From NCBI RefSeq assembly GCF_007970665.1, contig NZ_CP042430.1, positions 3,162,001 to 3,226,000 of the forward strand: a stretch of 64,000 nucleotides of DNA, written 5' to 3'. A program made the position numbers and the translations under genes. Of the stretch, positions 19,292-26,874 are shown one piece after another. Source of the stretch: Baekduia soli (GTDB lineage Bacteria; Actinomycetota; Thermoleophilia; Solirubrobacterales; Solirubrobacteraceae). Numbering within the stretch: the stretch's first letter is position 1; each line of letters begins with the position of its first letter. Below the pieces are notes generated by a model. The model saw only the letters and a program-made list of their open reading frames with translations. It did no database searches and was not told the origin of the DNA.

Positions 19292-19534
19292 ATGCCGACG
19301 TTCCTGTTGCACCACGTGCACGAGCCGGGGGAGTGCGGCGCCGTGTTCGCGTCCTTCACCGGCCACGAGAGCCCGCTGCGCCACCGGACGACGATGTCGT
19401 CCTGCCGCTACGGCGGCCACGCGATCTGGTGGGCGGTGACGGCCGGCTCGCCGGAGGCCGCCCTGGCGCTGCTGCCGGCCTACGTCGCCCGGCGCACGAC
19501 GGCCAGCGCGGTCGCCCGGGTGGAGATCCCATGA
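19292..19534 (+). CDS. small hypothetical protein
   Basis: 80 residues: MPTFLLHHVHEP at the start, a Cys in GECGAVFASF and a second in SSCRYGGHAIWW. Size and the N-terminal strand recall small ferredoxin-fold (DUF4242-like) proteins, but I cannot confirm the family. The start is fixed by the promoter box 51 nt upstream. The next box begins 12 bp after the stop, so the MFS unit has its own copy of the promoter. Confidence 0.55.
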   Translation: MPTFLLHHVHEPGECGAVFASFTGHESPLRHRTTMSSCRYGGHAIWWAVTAGSPEAALALLPAYVARRTTASAVARVEIP

Positions 19535-19545
19535 GCCCCGCGATC

Positions 19546-19596
19546 TCAGGGTCGCGCCCTGATGTCGGGGTGGGCGGCGCCGACGAGGGTGGGGCC
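19546..19596 (+). promoter_or_regulatory. promoter box TCAGGG-N5-CCCTGA with -10 12 nt before ATG
   Basis: A perfect 6-5-6 palindrome (19546-19562) followed by TGTCG, as at 19241. Box to ATG (19597) is 51 nt in both places. GAGGGT (19585-19590) is the -10 candidate, 12 nt before the ATG. The box favours 19597 over the upstream in-frame ATG at 19531. Confidence 0.55.
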
Positions 19597-21063
19597 ATGC
19601 ACAGCCACCACCACCCCGACACCGCGCCGCCCGCCCACGCCGGCGGCGCCCTCAAGCGGCTCAAGCGGCTGCTCCTGCTGCTGTGCGTCGCCCAGCTCAT
19701 GGTCATCCTGGACATCTCGGCGGTCAACGTCGCGATGCCCGACATGGCCCGGAGCCTCGGCATCGCGGGCGGCGACCTCGGCTGGACCATCACGAGCTAC
19801 TCCCTGATCTTCGGCAGCCTGCTGCTGCTCGGCGGCCGCGCGGCCGACCTGCTCGGGCGCCGGCGCATGTTCCTGACCGGGCTCGGGGTGTTCGTCGTGG
19901 CCTCCCTGGCGGCCGCGACCGCCGGCAGCCCCGCGATGCTCTTCTCGGCCCGGGCCGGCCAGGGCCTTGGCGCGGCCATGCTGTCGCCCGCCGCCCTGTC
20001 GATCCTGATGGGCACGTTCCGCGAGGGCACGCCGCGGGCGCACGCGCTGGCCGCCTGGGGCGCCGTCGGCGGCGCCGGCGCGGCCGTGGGGGTGCTGGTC
20101 GGCGGCGCCCTGACCGAGCTCGTCGGCTGGCAGGCGATCTTCGTCGTCAACCTGCCCATCGGCCTGGCGCTCGGCGTCGCCGCCCGCCGGATGATCCCCG
20201 CCGACACCGCGGCCCCCGACTGGCACGGGCTCGACCTGCGCGGCGCCGCGCTGGCGAGCGGGAGCTCGGCCGCGCTCGTGTTCGCGCTCTCGCAGGCTGC
20301 GGACGCCGGCTGGACCTCGGCGCAGACGCTCGGTCTCGGCGGGTCGGGGCTGGCCGGCCTGGCGGCCTTCGTCGCCGCCGAGCGGCGCACGGCGCGGCCG
20401 CTGCTGCGGCTCGAGCGCCTGGCCGACCGCGGCGTCGGCGGCGGTCTGCTGCTGATGCTCGTGGCCGCCGCGGCGCTGTTCGGCACCTTCCTGCTCGTCT
20501 CCCTCTACCTGCAGGACGTGCTGGACGCCGGCCCGCTGACGACGGGGCTGGCGTTCCTGCCCCTGGCGGTGGCGCTCGGCCTCGGCGTCCACGCCGGCAA
20601 CCACGTGCTCATGCACGCCGGCGTCCGGATGCCGATGGCCGCCGGCTTCGCCGCGACGGCCGGGGGCATGGTGCTGCTGTCCGGCGCCGGCGTCGGCGGC
20701 AGCTACCTCGCCGATGTGCTGCCCGGCATGCTCGTGGCCGGCGTCGGCCTGGGCGTCGTGCTCGTCTGCGTCTCCGTGTCGGTCATGACCGGTGCCGAGG
20801 ACGAGGAGACCGGCATGCTCTCCGGCCTGACCACCACCGGCCACGAGATCGGCGGCACGATCGGCGTCGCCGTCCTGGCCACGATCGCCGCCGCACCGGC
20901 CGGCGCCGCGTCGCCGGCCGGCCTCAGCCTCGGCCTCGGGGACGCCTTCGTGGCGGTGGCGGGGATGTCGGCCGCCGCCGGCGTCGTCGCCCTCGTCGTC
21001 CTGCCGTCCGCAGCGATCCTGCTGCCCAAGCTGGCGCTCGCCCCGCGCGTCGCCATCCACTGA
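19597..21063 (+). CDS. DHA2-family MFS exporter (14 TM, EmrB/QacA type)
   Basis: 488 residues with a His-rich N-terminus (MHSHHHPD). Motif D1 is LDISAVNVAMPDMARSLG (TM1). Motif A is GRAADLLGRRRMF. Motif C is AAVGVLVGGALTE, typical of antiporters, followed by WQAIFVVNLPIG. About 14 hydrophobic segments are visible. Proton-driven drug or metabolite export across the cytoplasmic membrane. First gene of an operon with a flavin monooxygenase and two small membrane proteins, and probably under the TCAGGG-box activator. An alternative start at 19531 would add 22 residues. Confidence 0.87.
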   Translation: MHSHHHPDTAPPAHAGGALKRLKRLLLLLCVAQLMVILDISAVNVAMPDMARSLGIAGGDLGWTITSYSLIFGSLLLLGGRAADLLGRRRMFLTGLGVFVVASLAAATAGSPAMLFSARAGQGLGAAMLSPAALSILMGTFREGTPRAHALAAWGAVGGAGAAVGVLVGGALTELVGWQAIFVVNLPIGLALGVAARRMIPADTAAPDWHGLDLRGAALASGSSAALVFALSQAADAGWTSAQTLGLGGSGLAGLAAFVAAERRTARPLLRLERLADRGVGGGLLLMLVAAAALFGTFLLVSLYLQDVLDAGPLTTGLAFLPLAVALGLGVHAGNHVLMHAGVRMPMAAGFAATAGGMVLLSGAGVGGSYLADVLPGMLVAGVGLGVVLVCVSVSVMTGAEDEETGMLSGLTTTGHEIGGTIGVAVLATIAAAPAGAASPAGLSLGLGDAFVAVAGMSAAAGVVALVVLPSAAILLPKLALAPRVAIH

Positions 21064-21104
21064 GGAGCACCATGACCTGCACCGCCCACACCCAAGGAGC
21101 CCCC

Positions 21105-22220
21105 ATGACCCAGCACCGAGAGGTCGTCGTCATCGGCGGCGGCCAGGCAGGACTGGCGATCGGCCACCACCTCGCCCGCCAGGACCGCGACTTCACGATC
21201 CTCGACGCCGCGGCGCAGCCCGCAGCGGCCTGGCGCTCGCGCTGGGACTCGCTGCGGCTGTTCACGCCGGCCCGCCACGACGGGCTGCCCGGACGCGAGT
21301 TCCCCGCCGACCCCGACAGCCACCCGGGCCGGGACGAGGTCGTGCGCTACCTCACCGACTACGCACGGGACCTCACGCTGCCCGTCGAGCTCGACAGCAC
21401 GGTGCGCGCGGTGCGCCGGGGCGAGCACGGCTACGTCGTCGAGCTCGACGACCGGACCTACCACGCCGATCAGGTCGTGGTGGCCACCGGCCCGTTCCAG
21501 ACCCCGCGGCGCCCGCTGCACCTCGCCGAGGCCCTCGACCCCGGCGTGGTCCAGCTCCACAGCAGCGGGTACCGCCGGCCCGAGGACGTGCCGGCGGGGT
21601 GCGTCCTCGTCGTCGGCGGCGGCAACAGCGGTTACCAGATCGCCGAGGAGCTGGCCGCCGATCCCCGGCGCCGGGTGCACCTGTCGGTCGGATCGCGCCA
21701 GACGCCGCTTCCCACGCGGATCCTCGGCCGTGAGCTGTTCAGCGTGCTGGAGGCGACGGGTCTCATGCACAAGACCGTCGGGTCGCGCCTCGGGCGGCGG
21801 CTGAAGGGCCGCGACACGCTGGTCGGGTGCAGCCCCAGCAGGGCTCGGCGCCAGGGCATCCGGATGGAGACCCGGGCGCTGTCGGCCTCCGGGGCCGCGG
21901 TGGCCTTCGACGGCGGCAGCCGCCTCGAGGTCGACGCGGTGATCTGGGCGACCGGGTTCGACGCCGACCACTCGTGGATCGATGTCCCCGTCTTCGGCCG
22001 CGACGGGCGCATCGCGCACCAGCGCGGGGTCACCGCCTCGCCCGGCCTCTACGCCCTCGGCCTGCCCTGGCTGCACACGCGAGGCTCCGCGCTCCTGGGC
22101 TGGGTCAAGGACGACGCGGAGCACCTCGCGGCGTGCATCGCCGAGCGAGCCCGTGCCCTGTCCGGCGATCGCGGCGCCGCGCGCGCCGACCTGGCCCCGC
22201 GAGCGGCGGCACGCGCATGA
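21105..22220 (+). CDS. FAD/NAD(P)-dependent flavin monooxygenase-like oxidoreductase
   Basis: 371 residues from the ATG at 21105, preceded by AAGGAG. An in-frame ATG at 21072 would add 11 residues. FAD motif VVVIGGGQAGLAIGHHLA is at the N-terminus. RWDSLRLFTPARHDGLPG is the flavin-monooxygenase fingerprint region, VLVVGGGNSGYQIAEELA the NADPH Rossmann motif (about residue 170), and VIWATGFDADHSWI the ATG-type closing motif. Relatives are CzcO-type or FMO-like oxygenases. The gene follows the exporter by 41 bp and overlaps the next gene by 4 bp. Confidence 0.85.
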   Translation: MTQHREVVVIGGGQAGLAIGHHLARQDRDFTILDAAAQPAAAWRSRWDSLRLFTPARHDGLPGREFPADPDSHPGRDEVVRYLTDYARDLTLPVELDSTVRAVRRGEHGYVVELDDRTYHADQVVVATGPFQTPRRPLHLAEALDPGVVQLHSSGYRRPEDVPAGCVLVVGGGNSGYQIAEELAADPRRRVHLSVGSRQTPLPTRILGRELFSVLEATGLMHKTVGSRLGRRLKGRDTLVGCSPSRARRQGIRMETRALSASGAAVAFDGGSRLEVDAVIWATGFDADHSWIDVPVFGRDGRIAHQRGVTASPGLYALGLPWLHTRGSALLGWVKDDAEHLAACIAERARALSGDRGAARADLAPRAAARA

Positions 22221-22636
22221 AGGCCAAGGACGCCCCACCGATCGACGGGCTGGTCGTGTCCGGGTTGACCGAGCTCGCCCTCGGCGCGCTCACCGGGTGG
22301 CCGATGGCCGTCGCCGTCAGCCGCCCGCACGACCTTCCGAGGCTCGGCATCCGCTCCGGCGCCCGGCTGCGGCAGTGGCACCTGGACCTGATCATGCTCG
22401 GCAGCCTGACCGCTGCCGCACCGCGGCTGGTTCCGAACCCGCCACGCGCGGTCGCGCTGCCGCTGGCGGTCGGCGCGTGGGTCAACGCGAACGCGTTCGG
22501 CGTGTTGGCCTTCCGCCCCGAGCTCAAGGACCACCCCGTCTATAAGGCGGGGGTCGGTGCGTCCTTCGTCTCCGCCTCGTGGGGCTTCACCGGCCTGGCC
22601 GCCGTGGCCTGGAAGCGCTGGTGGCACGGACGATGA
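22217..22636 (+). CDS. four-TM membrane protein of unknown function
   Basis: 139 residues, ATG overlapping the previous stop (ATGA). Hydrophobic segments lie near residues 12-32, 55-72, 78-98 and 112-130. RLRQWHLDLIMLGSLTAA puts a conserved-looking Arg-x-x-His at the edge of a helix. The size and the four-helix plan with a charged His recall styrene-oxide isomerase/hydroxylaminobenzene mutase-like proteins, but this is only a resemblance. The neighbouring flavin monooxygenase would make an epoxide or N-oxide isomerase role attractive (inference). Confidence 0.65.
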   Translation: MKAKDAPPIDGLVVSGLTELALGALTGWPMAVAVSRPHDLPRLGIRSGARLRQWHLDLIMLGSLTAAAPRLVPNPPRAVALPLAVGAWVNANAFGVLAFRPELKDHPVYKAGVGASFVSASWGFTGLAAVAWKRWWHGR

Positions 22637-23079
22637 GCACCCACGCCGGTACCCCCGCCGCCGGCGCGAGCCACGCCTCGCCGCGGGCGGCGAAGCAGCG
22701 GGGGGTGGTGGTCGGCCTGGCCCAGACCGCCACCCCGCTGCTGTTCTGGTGGCTGGACGCCGCCGTCGTCTACGCGCTGGGGATCGTCCTGATCGCGGCG
22801 ATCTACGTCGGCTTCGCCGTCGCCGACGGCCGCCCGAAGGTGATCGCGGTCGAGAGCGGGGTGGCCCTGGCGTTCGTCGTGGTGGCGGCCGTCGCGGTCA
22901 CGGGCTCGCCCTGGCTGCTGGTGGCGGGCCTGGCCGGCCATGGCCTCAAGGACCTGTGGCAGCACCGGACGCACTTCGTGGCCGGCACGCGGTGGTGGCC
23001 GCCGTTCTGCATGGTCGTCGACTGCGTGGTCGCGGCGGCGCTCGTCGTCGAGATCGCCGCGGGGCTGCACTTCCGCTAG
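22633..23079 (+). CDS. hypothetical membrane protein
   Basis: 148 residues, ATGA overlap with the preceding gene. Four or five hydrophobic segments (TATPLLFWWLDAAVVYALGI, VALAFVVVAAVAV, LLVAGLAGHGL, MVVDCVVAAALVVEIAAGL). LKDLWQHRTHFV and RWWPPFC mark a short polar loop. Family not recognised. Last gene of the exporter operon, ended by a hairpin at 23084-23105. Confidence 0.65.
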   Translation: MSTHAGTPAAGASHASPRAAKQRGVVVGLAQTATPLLFWWLDAAVVYALGIVLIAAIYVGFAVADGRPKVIAVESGVALAFVVVAAVAVTGSPWLLVAGLAGHGLKDLWQHRTHFVAGTRWWPPFCMVVDCVVAAALVVEIAAGLHFR

Positions 23080-23083
23080 GCGG

Positions 23084-23105
23084 GAGCGCCAGGGCCCGGG
23101 CGCTC
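23084..23105. terminator. hairpin between convergent genes
   Basis: GAGCGCC (23084-23090) pairs with GGCGCTC (23099-23105) across an 8-nt loop, 4 bp after the stop of the membrane-protein gene. No T run, so its strength as a terminator is uncertain. Confidence 0.4.
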
Positions 23106-23191
23106 AACGCGAGGCACCGGCGGTCCCACCGGCGGTGCCCGCCGCCGCAGTCGCCGCAGCGGTCCCGGCGCCGCCGGCCACCTGACGGCCG

Positions 23192-23599
23192 TCACGGGCC
23201 CGGGGCATCGTCCTCGGAGCGCCCCGAGGCCGCGCGACCGCGCTCATAGCGGTGGGCGAGCCCGAACGGAGGCAGCCAGGACTCGCGACGCATGGTCCAG
23301 CCCTCGTAGGTCGGCACGAGCTGGTCCGGGACGTCCAGGGCGCCGAGGTGCACCTCGATCTCGTCGGTGGTGCGGGCGAAGACCGAGGAGCCACAGCGGG
23401 GACAGAAGGCCCGGCCCTCGTAGTCGCGGGTCTCGCCGTCGACCGTCACCGCGTCCTGCGGGAAGATCGCGAAGGCGCCGAACAGGGCGCCGTGGTGCCT
23501 GCGGCAGTCGAGGCAGTGGCACAGGCCGACCCGGTAGGGCCGTCCGCAGGCCACGATCCGGACGTCGCCGCACAGGCAGCCGCCTGCGAATCGGTCCAT
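23192..23599 (-). CDS. GFA-family (CENP-V/GFA domain) zinc protein
   Basis: 135 residues. All Zn-binding Cys groups of the family are present: GGCLCGDVR near the start, LCHCLDCRRHHGALF (about residues 26-40) and AFCPRCGSSVF (about 68-78). The C-terminus keeps VHLGALD and the W-x-x-x-R-x-S-W-L-P pattern. Members bind Zn and sometimes glutathione or other thiols; substrates are usually unknown. Probably monocistronic; the next minus-strand gene ends 14 bp upstream of its start, so weak cotranscription with the PAP2 operon is possible. Confidence 0.85.
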   Translation of the reverse strand: MDRFAGGCLCGDVRIVACGRPYRVGLCHCLDCRRHHGALFGAFAIFPQDAVTVDGETRDYEGRAFCPRCGSSVFARTTDEIEVHLGALDVPDQLVPTYEGWTMRRESWLPPFGLAHRYERGRAASGRSEDDAPGP

Positions 23600-23612
23600 G
23601 CTGCGTCTCCTC

Positions 23613-23822
23613 TCAGCAGAGGCGCCGACGGGACCTGCCGACGCGCTGGGCGAGCCGGGATCCGGCTCCGGAGAGGAGGTATCCCACGAAGAGGGGTGCC
23701 GCCGGGCGAGGGGAGTCCGGGCGCAGCGTGGCCTCGACCCATGCCGTGCGGGTGAGACAGCCGATGCAGGACTCGATGGCCCGGCGCGCCGGCGTGATCA
23801 GGTGGAGCACGCCCGCGATCAC
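23613..23822 (-). CDS. small protein coupled to the PAP2 gene
   Basis: 69 codons, starting with a GTG that overlaps the PAP2 stop codon as GTGA, a common coupling arrangement in this window. It contains a CIGC pair (ESCIGCLTRTAWVE), a short hydrophobic stretch PLFVGYLLSGAG and an Arg-rich tail ending RRRLC. I recognise no family. It could be a small membrane-associated or redox-active accessory protein, or chance; the overlap is the main support. Confidence 0.4.
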   Translation of the reverse strand: MIAGVLHLITPARRAIESCIGCLTRTAWVEATLRPDSPRPAAPLFVGYLLSGAGSRLAQRVGRSRRRLC

Positions 23823-24643
23823 GTCGTGGAGGCGAAGTGCAGCTCGTAGAGCGCGACGAGCGTGCCGATGTAGGCGCCTGCAACGATGTCGCTCGGGTAG
23901 TGGCCGCCGGCGTACAGGCGTGAGAACGCGACCTCGTCGGTCATCCACCGGTACTCGCCGGCGCGTTCGGGCTCGTAGTGGCTGAGGACCGAGCTCAGTG
24001 CGAACGAGAGGACGGCGTGCTTGGCCGGATAGGAGAACTTCTTGACGAAGCGCTGCTGGTTGAGTGCATGGAGGCTCGGATCGGCGATGTAGGGAGACGG
24101 ACGGCCGAAGTGCGCCTTGCCCTGTGCGGCGAGCAGGTTGCCGAGCTTGTAGGTCGCCTTGAACACCGCGGCCGACTGCTTGGCCTCCGGCTTGGCGACG
24201 AAGGCCCCGTACTGCTTGTCGAAGAGCTTCCACACGTCCTTCTTGCCGTGGGCCTCCAGCCAGGTGGCGGCGGCCACTCCGGCGGGGGTGCGTGCGGCGT
24301 CGATGCGATGGAGCGCGAGGAGCTCGTCGTGTTGGACGGCGCCGCTCGGCGGGCCGCCGACGGTCGCCAGCACGTACCGGGAGAAGCCGGCGTCGTCGCG
24401 TGCGGGATGGGCCCGGACCCACCGCGAGAAGGCGATGTCGGCGCGAGCCTTCGGGGCGGTGGCCAGTCGGTCGATGAGCCCGAGGCGCGCCTTGGCGAAC
24501 AGCGTCGGCATGGGCTGGCCGCCCAGCGGTCCTGACGGACCGCTGGGCAGGTTGAGGATGATGGCGGCGCCTGCGAGGCCGAGGACGACGAGACCGAGCA
24601 GGGCCCGGATGGTGCGCTGGCTGAAGCCTGTGGTCTCAGGCAT
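23819..24643 (-). CDS. PAP2-family phosphatase, membrane-anchored, exported
   Basis: 274 residues. One N-terminal TM anchor (LLGLVVLGLAGAAIIL, about residues 14-29), then a mostly polar, presumably extracytoplasmic domain. Acid phosphatase signature: KAHFGRP (K-x6-RP region), YPAKHAVLSF (the PSGH motif with Ala-Lys instead of Ser-Gly before the His), and SRLYAGGHYPSD (SR-x5-H-x3-D). It begins 8 bp inside the VTC gene, so it is the third gene of the DUF4956-VTC operon. A phosphatase acting on polyphosphate or a lipid pyrophosphate is plausible. Confidence 0.85.
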   Translation of the reverse strand: MPETTGFSQRTIRALLGLVVLGLAGAAIILNLPSGPSGPLGGQPMPTLFAKARLGLIDRLATAPKARADIAFSRWVRAHPARDDAGFSRYVLATVGGPPSGAVQHDELLALHRIDAARTPAGVAAATWLEAHGKKDVWKLFDKQYGAFVAKPEAKQSAAVFKATYKLGNLLAAQGKAHFGRPSPYIADPSLHALNQQRFVKKFSYPAKHAVLSFALSSVLSHYEPERAGEYRWMTDEVAFSRLYAGGHYPSDIVAGAYIGTLVALYELHFASTT

Positions 24644-25457
24644 GGGCCGGCCCGTGGGCCATGGCGCGTGCGCCGAGGGGCATGGCCCCGAAGTAGCGGG
24701 AGAGCAGCCACCGCAGGTCGTTCGTCTTGACGTCGGTGCGCAGCAGCCCGACGCCGACGCAGTACTTGCTGCACGACACCGGGCTGATGCCGCGGGTGCG
24801 CAGCGCTCGGTCGACGGCCCCGAGTCCCCGCTCGCACTTGCTCTCGAGGATCACGTGGCCGGGATCCAGCCCGGGGACCATCCTGCCGGTCGCATCGGCG
24901 AAGCTGAGGGCGAAGTCGCAGGTGACCCGCTCCGGGCCGTGAGCCAACGTCACGCGCTCGTAGTCGGTGCGCAGCGTCGGCGCGAGCGTGGGCACGGCCA
25001 TGCGTGGATAGGCCTCGGCGACCCGGGCCTCCAGGAACGCCCGGGCCTGCTCGGTCACGCGCCCGTGGTCATCGGCTGCGTAGGGCAGCTGGTGCTTGAT
25101 CGTCTCGTCGCGGGCGCCCTTCAGTTTGACCTCGAAGAGATGCAGACCGCTGTCGACGTAGCGGCGGGAGCGCGCCTTGTAGCGCCGGCGGCGCTGCTGC
25201 ATGTGCGCGCGGAACGCCGTGAGGGCGGGCGAGTCGAAGTAGACCGTCTCGTAGCGGAACGTCCGCCGCGAGTCGATCTCGAGGGCTCGGTGGGAGTTCG
25301 CCAATCCCTCGGTCAGCTCGGCGAACATGGCCCAGTCGACCACGTACTTGCGATCGATCCTGGTGTGCAGCGCCGCGTCGGCCTGGAGCTCGTCGAGTCC
25401 CAAGGGGGCGAGGGACCACAGCGCTCGCGTCGCCGCCAGGGGAATCCGGGCGGTCAT
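24636..25457 (-). CDS. VTC-domain protein (polyphosphate polymerase-like)
   Basis: 273 residues. A VTC tunnel domain covers nearly the whole protein: RIDRKYVVD near residue 33, SRRTFRYETVYFDSP about 63, RRRRYKARSRRYVDSG (the basic strand lining the tunnel) and LHLFEVKLKGARDETIKHQL about 105-124, late acidic residues in GHVILESKCERG, and SKYCVGVGLL at the end. In eukaryotes this fold makes polyphosphate from ATP; bacterial homologues are little studied. No SPX or TM domain. The 4-bp overlap with the DUF4956 membrane protein suggests a membrane complex. Confidence 0.85.
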   Translation of the reverse strand: MTARIPLAATRALWSLAPLGLDELQADAALHTRIDRKYVVDWAMFAELTEGLANSHRALEIDSRRTFRYETVYFDSPALTAFRAHMQQRRRRYKARSRRYVDSGLHLFEVKLKGARDETIKHQLPYAADDHGRVTEQARAFLEARVAEAYPRMAVPTLAPTLRTDYERVTLAHGPERVTCDFALSFADATGRMVPGLDPGHVILESKCERGLGAVDRALRTRGISPVSCSKYCVGVGLLRTDVKTNDLRWLLSRYFGAMPLGARAMAHGPAHA

Positions 25458-26074
25458 GCTCCGGCCTCGACGGCAAGGTCGGTCATCGTCCCCGACGGCT
25501 CGGCGACGCCTGCGGGCTGCAGGGTCCTGACGTTGATCCGCATGATCTCGCGCACGTAGTCGACGTCGACCACCGTGGCCTCGACGATCTCGGTCCCCAG
25601 GCGGTGGGCCAGCTCGGCCCGCAGCTCTGCGGGATCGTTGACCACGATGTCGAGCGTCACGCGCTGGCGCGTCGTGCTGCGGTGCAGCGACGGGTGGTCG
25701 ATCAGGAAGAGGGCGAGCAGCAGGACCACGTCCAGCAGCACGGGCACGAGGTGGTTGCCGAGGCGGATGCCGTTGATCAGCGCGAAGGCCAGCGCGCTGA
25801 AGAAGTACGACAGCTCCTGGTTGGAGAATGGCTCGGAGCGCAGCCGCACGATCGAGAGCAGCGCGAACAGCCCGAACCCGACGGCCGGACCGATGTGCTG
25901 GGCCGAGATCACCGTCAGCACGCAGAACAGCGCGAGGTTGAAGGTCGAGAACACGACGAACAGCCCGCGCCGCGGCCGGCGCTGCGCGATCATCGCAGCG
26001 AGCATTCCCACGCAGACCACGTCGACGAACAGCCGCAGTACGACGTCGGCCAGATCGAGCCCCGAACCGCTCAT
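25454..26074 (-). CDS. DUF4956 membrane protein
   Basis: 206 residues. Four hydrophobic segments (about residues 18-38, 38-60, 62-82 and 110-132), then a soluble ferredoxin-like tail (QRVTLDIVVNDPAELRAELA and EATVVDVDYVREIMRINV). The core FGLFALLSIVRLRSEPFSNQ and ELSYFFSALAFALING is diagnostic of DUF4956, which regularly neighbours VTC-domain genes. First gene of the operon; its start lies 119 bp from the divergent OmpR regulator, which may control it. Confidence 0.85.
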   Translation of the reverse strand: MSGSGLDLADVVLRLFVDVVCVGMLAAMIAQRRPRRGLFVVFSTFNLALFCVLTVISAQHIGPAVGFGLFALLSIVRLRSEPFSNQELSYFFSALAFALINGIRLGNHLVPVLLDVVLLLALFLIDHPSLHRSTTRQRVTLDIVVNDPAELRAELAHRLGTEIVEATVVDVDYVREIMRINVRTLQPAGVAEPSGTMTDLAVEAGA

Positions 26075-26146
26075 CGCGCCGGCCCTTGGGTGATCGGATC
26101 GTGACGTTCACAGGTCGTTGACACGAGACGTCAAGCTACGGGTGCC

Positions 26147-26193
26147 ATCTGAGACGAATCTGAGGTGCGAGCGCTTCGGCTACGGTCCGGCGC
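26147..26193 (+). promoter_or_regulatory. OmpR-type direct repeat and leaderless promoter of the regulator
   Basis: ATCTGAG occurs at 26147 and again at 26158, 11 bp apart, the period expected for a tandem OmpR/PhoB-type dimer. TACGGT (26181-26186) starts 13 nt before the ATG at 26194 and serves as -10. The repeats lie at -47 and -36. The layout matches that before the regulator at 33462. It probably mediates autoregulation and may serve the divergent DUF4956 operon. Confidence 0.55.
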
Positions 26194-26874
26194 ATGCGGG
26201 TGTTGGTCGTCGAGGACGATGCACGGATGGCCCAGCTGCTGGGGCGTGGTCTGGCGGCCGAGGGCATCTCGGTGCGCGTCGCACGCGACGGGGCGGCCGG
26301 TCTCGCCGAGGCCGAGGACGCCGAGTTCGATGTCGTCGTGTTGGACGTGATGCTCCCGGACACCGACGGCTTCGACGTCTGCCGGCGGCTGCGCGATGCC
26401 GGGGTGTGGACGCCCGTGCTGATGCTCACCGCCCGCAGCGAGATCGAGGATCGCGTCGCAGGCCTGGACGGTGGTGCCGACGACTACCTGTCAAAGCCCT
26501 TCGCCTTCGAGGAGCTGCTCGCGCGGCTGCGAGCTCTGGCGCGACGCGGGCCCGTCGAGCGTCCGAGCGTCATCACCGTGGGCGACCTGCGGCTGGATCC
26601 CGCGACCCACGAGGCCTGGCGCGGCGAGCAGGCCATCGACCTCTCCGCCAGGGAGCTGGCGCTCCTGGAGACGCTGATGCGCCGTCCGGGCCGGGTCCTC
26701 TCCCGCGGCTGGCTGCTCGAGCACGCGTGGCCCGATCACATCGAGGAGCGGTCCAACGTCGTCGAGGTCTACGTCGGCTATCTGCGCGACAAGATCGACC
26801 GTCCCTTCGCCGTGAGATCCATCGAGACCGTCCGGGGCGTCGGCTATCGACTGCGCCGCGACGGAGGCGAATGA
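26194..26874 (+). CDS. OmpR/PhoB-family response regulator
   Basis: 226 residues. The receiver has VVEDDARM (acidic pocket), phosphoacceptor Asp in VVLDVMLPDTDGF, Thr in MLTARSE and Lys in YLSKPF. The C-terminal winged helix covers about 130-223 (LRLDPATHEAWRGEQAIDLS, SNVVEVYVGYLRDKI, ETVRGVGYRLRRDG). Its stop overlaps the kinase start (ATGA), so the two form one operon. The DUF4956-VTC-PAP2 operon across the divergent region is the most likely target. Confidence 0.92.
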   Translation: MRVLVVEDDARMAQLLGRGLAAEGISVRVARDGAAGLAEAEDAEFDVVVLDVMLPDTDGFDVCRRLRDAGVWTPVLMLTARSEIEDRVAGLDGGADDYLSKPFAFEELLARLRALARRGPVERPSVITVGDLRLDPATHEAWRGEQAIDLSARELALLETLMRRPGRVLSRGWLLEHAWPDHIEERSNVVEVYVGYLRDKIDRPFAVRSIETVRGVGYRLRRDGGE

